64,000 bases of DNA from Rhynchopus sp. YZ270_cl-10. Lineage: Eukaryota > Euglenozoa > Diplonemea > Diplonemida > Diplonemidae. Position numbers and translations under genes: made by a program. The stretch covers positions 1,325,980 through 1,389,979 of the forward strand of contig OZ037889.1 in assembly GCA_964035575.1 (NCBI GenBank), read 5' to 3'. The number at the start of each line of letters is the position of its first letter. Position 1 is the first letter of the stretch. Under the pieces are notes generated by a model. That model was given only the letters and a program-made list of their open reading frames with translations, ran no database searches and was not told where the DNA came from. Of this stretch, positions 59,598 to 64,000 are shown in pieces.

Positions 59598-62500
59598 AAA
59601 CCCGCAAACCCGCAAACCCGCAAACCCGCAAACCCGCAAACCCGCAAACCCGCAAACCCGCAAACCCGCAAACCCGCAAACCCGCAAACCCGCAAACCCG
59701 CAAACCCGCAAACCCGCAAACCCGCAAACCCGCAAACCCGCAAACCCGCAAACCCGCAAACCCGCAAACCCGCAAACCCGCAAACCCGCAAACCCGCAAA
59801 CCCGCAAACCCGCAAACCCGCAAACCCGCAAACCCGCAAACCCGCAAACCCGCAAACCCGCAAACCCGCAAACCCGCAAACCCGCAAACCCGCAAACCCG
59901 CAAACCCGCAAACCCGCAAACCCGCAAACCCGCAAACCCGCAAACCCGCAAACCCGCAAACCCGCAAACCCGCAAACCCGCAAACCCGCAAACCCGCAAA
60001 CCCGCAAACCCGCAAACCCGCAAACCCGCAAACCCGCAAACCCGCAAACCCGCAAACCCGCAAACCCGCAAACCCGCAAACCCGCAAACCCGCAAACCCG
60101 CAAACCCGCAAACCCGCAAACCCGCAAACCCGCAAACCCGCAAACCCGCAAACCCGCAAACCCGCAAACCCGCAAACCCGCAAACCCGCAAACCCGCAAA
60201 CCCGCAAACCCGCAAACCCGCAAACCCGCAAACCCGCAAACCCGCAAAACCCGCAAACCCGCAAACCCGCAAACCCGCAAACCCGCAAACCCGCAAACCC
60301 GCAAACCCGCAAACCCGCAAACCCGCAAACCCGCAAACCCGCAAACCCGCAAACCCGCAAACCCGCAAACCCGCAAACCCGCAAACCCGCAAACCCGCAA
60401 ACCCGCAAACCCGCAAACCCGCAAACCCGCAAACCCGCAAACCCGCAAACCCGCAAACCCGCAAACCCGCAAACCCGCAAACCCGCAAACCCGCAAACCC
60501 GCAAACCCGCAAACCCGCAAACCCGCAAACCCGCAAACCCGCAAACCCGCAAACCCGCAAACCCGCAAACCCGCAAACCCGCAAACCCGCAAACCCGCAA
60601 ACCCGTAAACCCGCAAACCCGCAAACCCGCAAACCCGCAAACCCGCAAACCCGCAAACCCGCAAACCCGCAAACCCGCAAACCCGCAAACCCGCAAACAC
60701 CGCAAACCCGCAAACCCGCAAACCCGCAAACCCGCAAACCCGCAAACCCGCAACCCGCAAACCCGCAAACCCGCAAACCCGCAAACCCGCAAACCCGCAA
60801 ACCCGCAAACCCGCAAACCCGCAAACCCGCAAACCCGCAAACCCGCAAACCCGTAAACCGCAAACCCGCAAACCCGCAAACCCGCAAAACCCGCAAACCC
60901 GCAAACCCGCAAACCCGTAAACCCGCAAACCCGCAAACCCGCAAACCCGCAAACCCGCAAAACCCGCAAACCCGCAAACCCGCAAACCCGCAAACCCGCA
61001 AACCCGCAAACCCGCAAACCGCAAACCGCAAACCCGCAAACCCGCAAACCCGCAAACCCGCAAACCCGCAAACCCGCAAACCCGCAAACCCGCAAACCCG
61101 CAAAACCCGCAAACCCGCAACCCGCAAACCCGCAAACCCGCAAACCCGCAAACCCGCAAACCCCGCAAACCCGCAAACCCGCAAACCCGCAAACCCGCAA
61201 ACCCGCAAACCCGCAAACCCGCAAACCCGCAAACCGCAAACCGCCAAACCCGCAAACCCGCAAACCCGCAAACCCGCAAACCCGCAAAACCCGCAAACCC
61301 GCAACCCGCAAACCCAACCCGCAAACCCGCAAACCCGCAAACCCGCAAACCCGCAAACCCGCAAAACCCGCAAACCCGCAACCCGCAAACCCGCAAACCC
61401 GCAAACCCGCAAAACCCGCAAACCCGCAAAACCCGCAAACCCGCAAACCCGCAAACCCGCAAACCCGCAACCCGCAAACCCGCAAACCCGCAAACCCGCA
61501 AACCCGCAAACCGCAAACCCGCAAACCGCAAACCCGCAAACCCGCAAACCCGCAAACCCGCAAACCCGCAAACCCGCAAACCCGCAAACCCGCAAACCCC
61601 GCAAACCCGCAAACCCGCAAACCCGCAAACCCGCAAACCCGCAAACCCGCAAACCCGCAAACCCGCAAACCCGCAAACCCGCAAACCCGCAAACCCGCAA
61701 ACCCGCAAACCCGCAAACCCGCAAACCCGCAAACCCGCAAACCCGCAAACCCGCAAACCCGCAAACCCGCAAACCCGCAAACCCGCAAACCCGCAAACCC
61801 GCAAACCCGCAAACCGCAAACCGCAAACCCGCAAACCCGCAAACCCGCAAACCCGCAAACCGCAAACCCGCAAACCCGCAAACCCGCAAACCCGCAAACC
61901 CGCAAACCCCGCAAACCCGCAAACCCGCAAACCCGCAAACCCGCAAACCCGCAAACCCGCAAACCCGCAAACCGCAAACCCGCAAACCCGCAAACCCGCA
62001 AACCCGCAAACCCGCAAACCCGCAAACCCGCAAACCCGCAAACCCGCAAACCCGCAAACCCGCAACCCGCAAACCCGCAAACCCCGCAAACCCGCAACCC
62101 GCAAACCCGCAAACCCGCAAACCCGCAAACCCGCAAACCCGCAAACCCGCAAACCCGCAAACCCGCAAACCCGCAAACCCGCAAACCCGCAAACCGCAAA
62201 CCCGCAAACCCGCAAACCCGCAAACCCGCAAAACCCGCAAACCCCGCAAACCCGCAAACCCGCAAACCCGCAAACCCGCAAACCCGCAAACCCGCAAACC
62301 CGCAAACCCGCAAACCCGCAAACCCGCAAACCCGCAAACCGCAACCGCAAACCCGCAAACCCGCAAACCCGCAAACCCGCAAACCCGCAAACCCGCAAAC
62401 CCACCCGCAAACCCGCAAACCCGCAAACCCGCAAACCCGCAAACCCGCAAACCCGCAAACCCGCAAACCCGCAAACCCGCAAACCCGCAAACCCGCAAAC

Positions 62501-64000
62501 CCGCAAACCCGCAAACCCGCAAACCCGCAAACCCGCAAACCCGCAAACCCGCAAACCCGCAAACCCGCAAACCCGCAAACCCGCAAACCCGCAAACCCGC
62601 AAACCCGCAACCGCAAACCCGCAAACCCGCAAACCCGCAAACCCGCAAACCCGCAAACCCGCAAACCCGCAAACCCGCAAACCCGCAAACCCGCAAACCC
62701 GCAAACCCGCAACCCGCAAACCCGCAAACCCGCAAACCCGCAAACCGCAAACCCGCAAACCCGCAAACCCGCAAACCCGCAAACCCGCAAACCCGCAAAC
62801 CCGCAAACCCGCAAACCGCAAACCGCAAACCCGCAAACCCGCAAACCCGCAAACCCGCAAACCCGCAAACCCGCAAACCGCAAACCGCAAACCCGCAAAC
62901 CCGCAAACCCGCAAACCCGCAAACCCGCAAACCGCAACCCGCAAACCCGCAAACCCGCAAACCCGCAAACCCGCAAACCCGCAAACCCGCAAACCCGCAA
63001 ACCCGCAAACCCGCAAACCCGCAAACCCGCAAACCCGCAAACCCGCAAACCCGCAAACCCGCAAACCGGCAAACCCGCAAACCCGCAAACCCGCAAACCC
63101 GCAAACCCGCAAACCCGCAAACCCGCAAACCGCAAACCCGCAAACCCCGCAAACCCCAAACCCGCAAACCCGCAAACCCGCAAACCCGCAAACCCGCAAA
63201 CAACCCGCAAACCCGCAAACCCGCAAACCCGCAAACCCGCAAACCCGCAAACCCGCAAACCCGCAAACCCGCAAACCCGCAAACCCGCAAACCCGCAAAC
63301 CCGCAAACCCGCAAACCCGCAAACCCGCAAACCCGCAAACCCGCAAACCGCAAACCCGCAAACCCGCAAACCCGCAACCCGCAACCCGCAAACCCGCAAA
63401 CCGCAAAACCCGCAAACCCGCAAACCCGCAAACCCGCAAACCCGCAAACCCGCAAACCCGCAAACCGCAACCGCAACCCGCAAACCCGCAAACACGCCCA
63501 AACCCGCAAACCCGCAAACCCGCAAACCCGCAAACCCGCAAACCCGCAAACCCGCAAACCCGCAAACCATCCGCAAACCGCAAACCGCAAACCCGCAAAC
63601 CCGCAAACCCGCAAACCCGCAAACCCGCAAACACCGCAAACCCGCAAACCCGCAAACCCGCAAACCCGCAAACCCGCAAACCGCAAACCGCAAACCCGCA
63701 AACCCGCAAACCCGCAAACCCAACCGCAAACCGCAAACCCGCAAACCCGCAAACCGCAAACCCGCAACCCGCAAACCCGCAAACCCGCAAACCCGCAAAC
63801 CCGCAAACCCGCAAACCCGCAAACCCGCAAACCCGCAAACCCGCAAACCCGCAAAACCCGCAAACCCGCAAACCCGCAAACCCGCATACTCGAACTCGGC
63901 GCAACCCGCAAACCCGCAAACCCCGCAAACCCGCAAACGCCGCAAACCCGCAAACCCGCAAACCCGCAAACACCGCAACCCCAAACCACCGCAAACCCGC
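59598..64000. repeat. (AAACCCGC)n array, 4.4 kb, to the window end
   Basis: Nearly perfect up to about 60240, then increasingly interrupted by single-base losses (AAACCGC, AACCCGC), gains (AAAACCCGC, CCCCGC) and short foreign bits (near 63886-63900). The opposite strand is GGGTTTGC repeated, with G-triplets every 8 nt. Frames of up to 2,255 codons here are stop-free repeat reading, not genes. Confidence 0.97.

Noticed and set aside
57227-63994. 2,255-, 1,537- and 1,466-aa minus-strand frames
   Set aside because: They join the (AAACCCGC)n array (translated GLRVCGFA) to the LINE fragment; only the LINE part is real coding history.

Overview
This window is repeat-rich nuclear DNA from a euglenozoan protist, most likely a diplonemid. 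The deciding evidence is a set of spliced-leader (SL) RNA genes. Each has a 39-nt exon that begins ACCAACGATT, ends in CTGTACTTCATTG and is followed by a GTATG splice donor. This is the kinetoplastid/diplonemid SL plan, and it is closest, from memory, to the Diplonema SL. No Sanger-type bacterial, viral or organellar signature is present, and no ordinary housekeeping protein gene was recognised.

Layout. 1-6691: two near-identical ~2.25-kb macro-units separated by (CTCCTTAG)n arrays; each unit carries microsatellites and a dispersed GTGCACAGGGGGC motif. 6770-17425: a homogeneous 401-bp satellite array, interrupted at 7359-10668 by a 5'-truncated LINE with a 13-bp target-site duplication. 17426-20860: diverged relatives of the satellite with strong palindromes. 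20870-37560: a small-RNA gene cluster with six SL RNA genes, U6, an SRP (7SL)-like RNA, and U2 and U4 (both minus strand) and U5. Gene 5 of the SL set is split by an 11.06-kb full-length LINE (22986-34047). 37565-59597: a mosaic of (AAACCCGC)n arrays, a 349-bp satellite in two places, a 2,586-bp perfect segmental duplication, two zinc-finger genes (40521-41085, with a 49-nt cis-intron, and 41411-42880), a Helitron-type Rep/helicase/OTU gene (45499-49880, minus) and a LINE fragment truncated at both ends (56192-59590, minus). 59598-64000: one long (AAACCCGC)n array that becomes increasingly irregular toward the window end.

How the parts work together. The RNA genes supply both cis- and trans-splicing: the SL RNA is the exon donor, and U2, U4, U5 and U6 form the catalytic spliceosome. 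A short element, GCATGCTTCCC-like, sits with its GCTTCC core starting exactly 48 nt upstream of the predicted 5' end of all six SL genes, U2, U4 and U5, on both strands. It looks like a common promoter element, and it allowed the U4 gene start to be predicted before its sequence was compared with known U4. The LINE encodes one ~3.25-kDa-residue-scale polyprotein (3,251 aa) with C2H2 finger, reverse transcriptase, restriction-like endonuclease and two OTU-like protease domains. Its insertion in an SL gene recalls the SL-targeting SLACS/CZAR/CRE elements of kinetoplastids. Most other long open frames in the window are artefacts of stop-free microsatellites.
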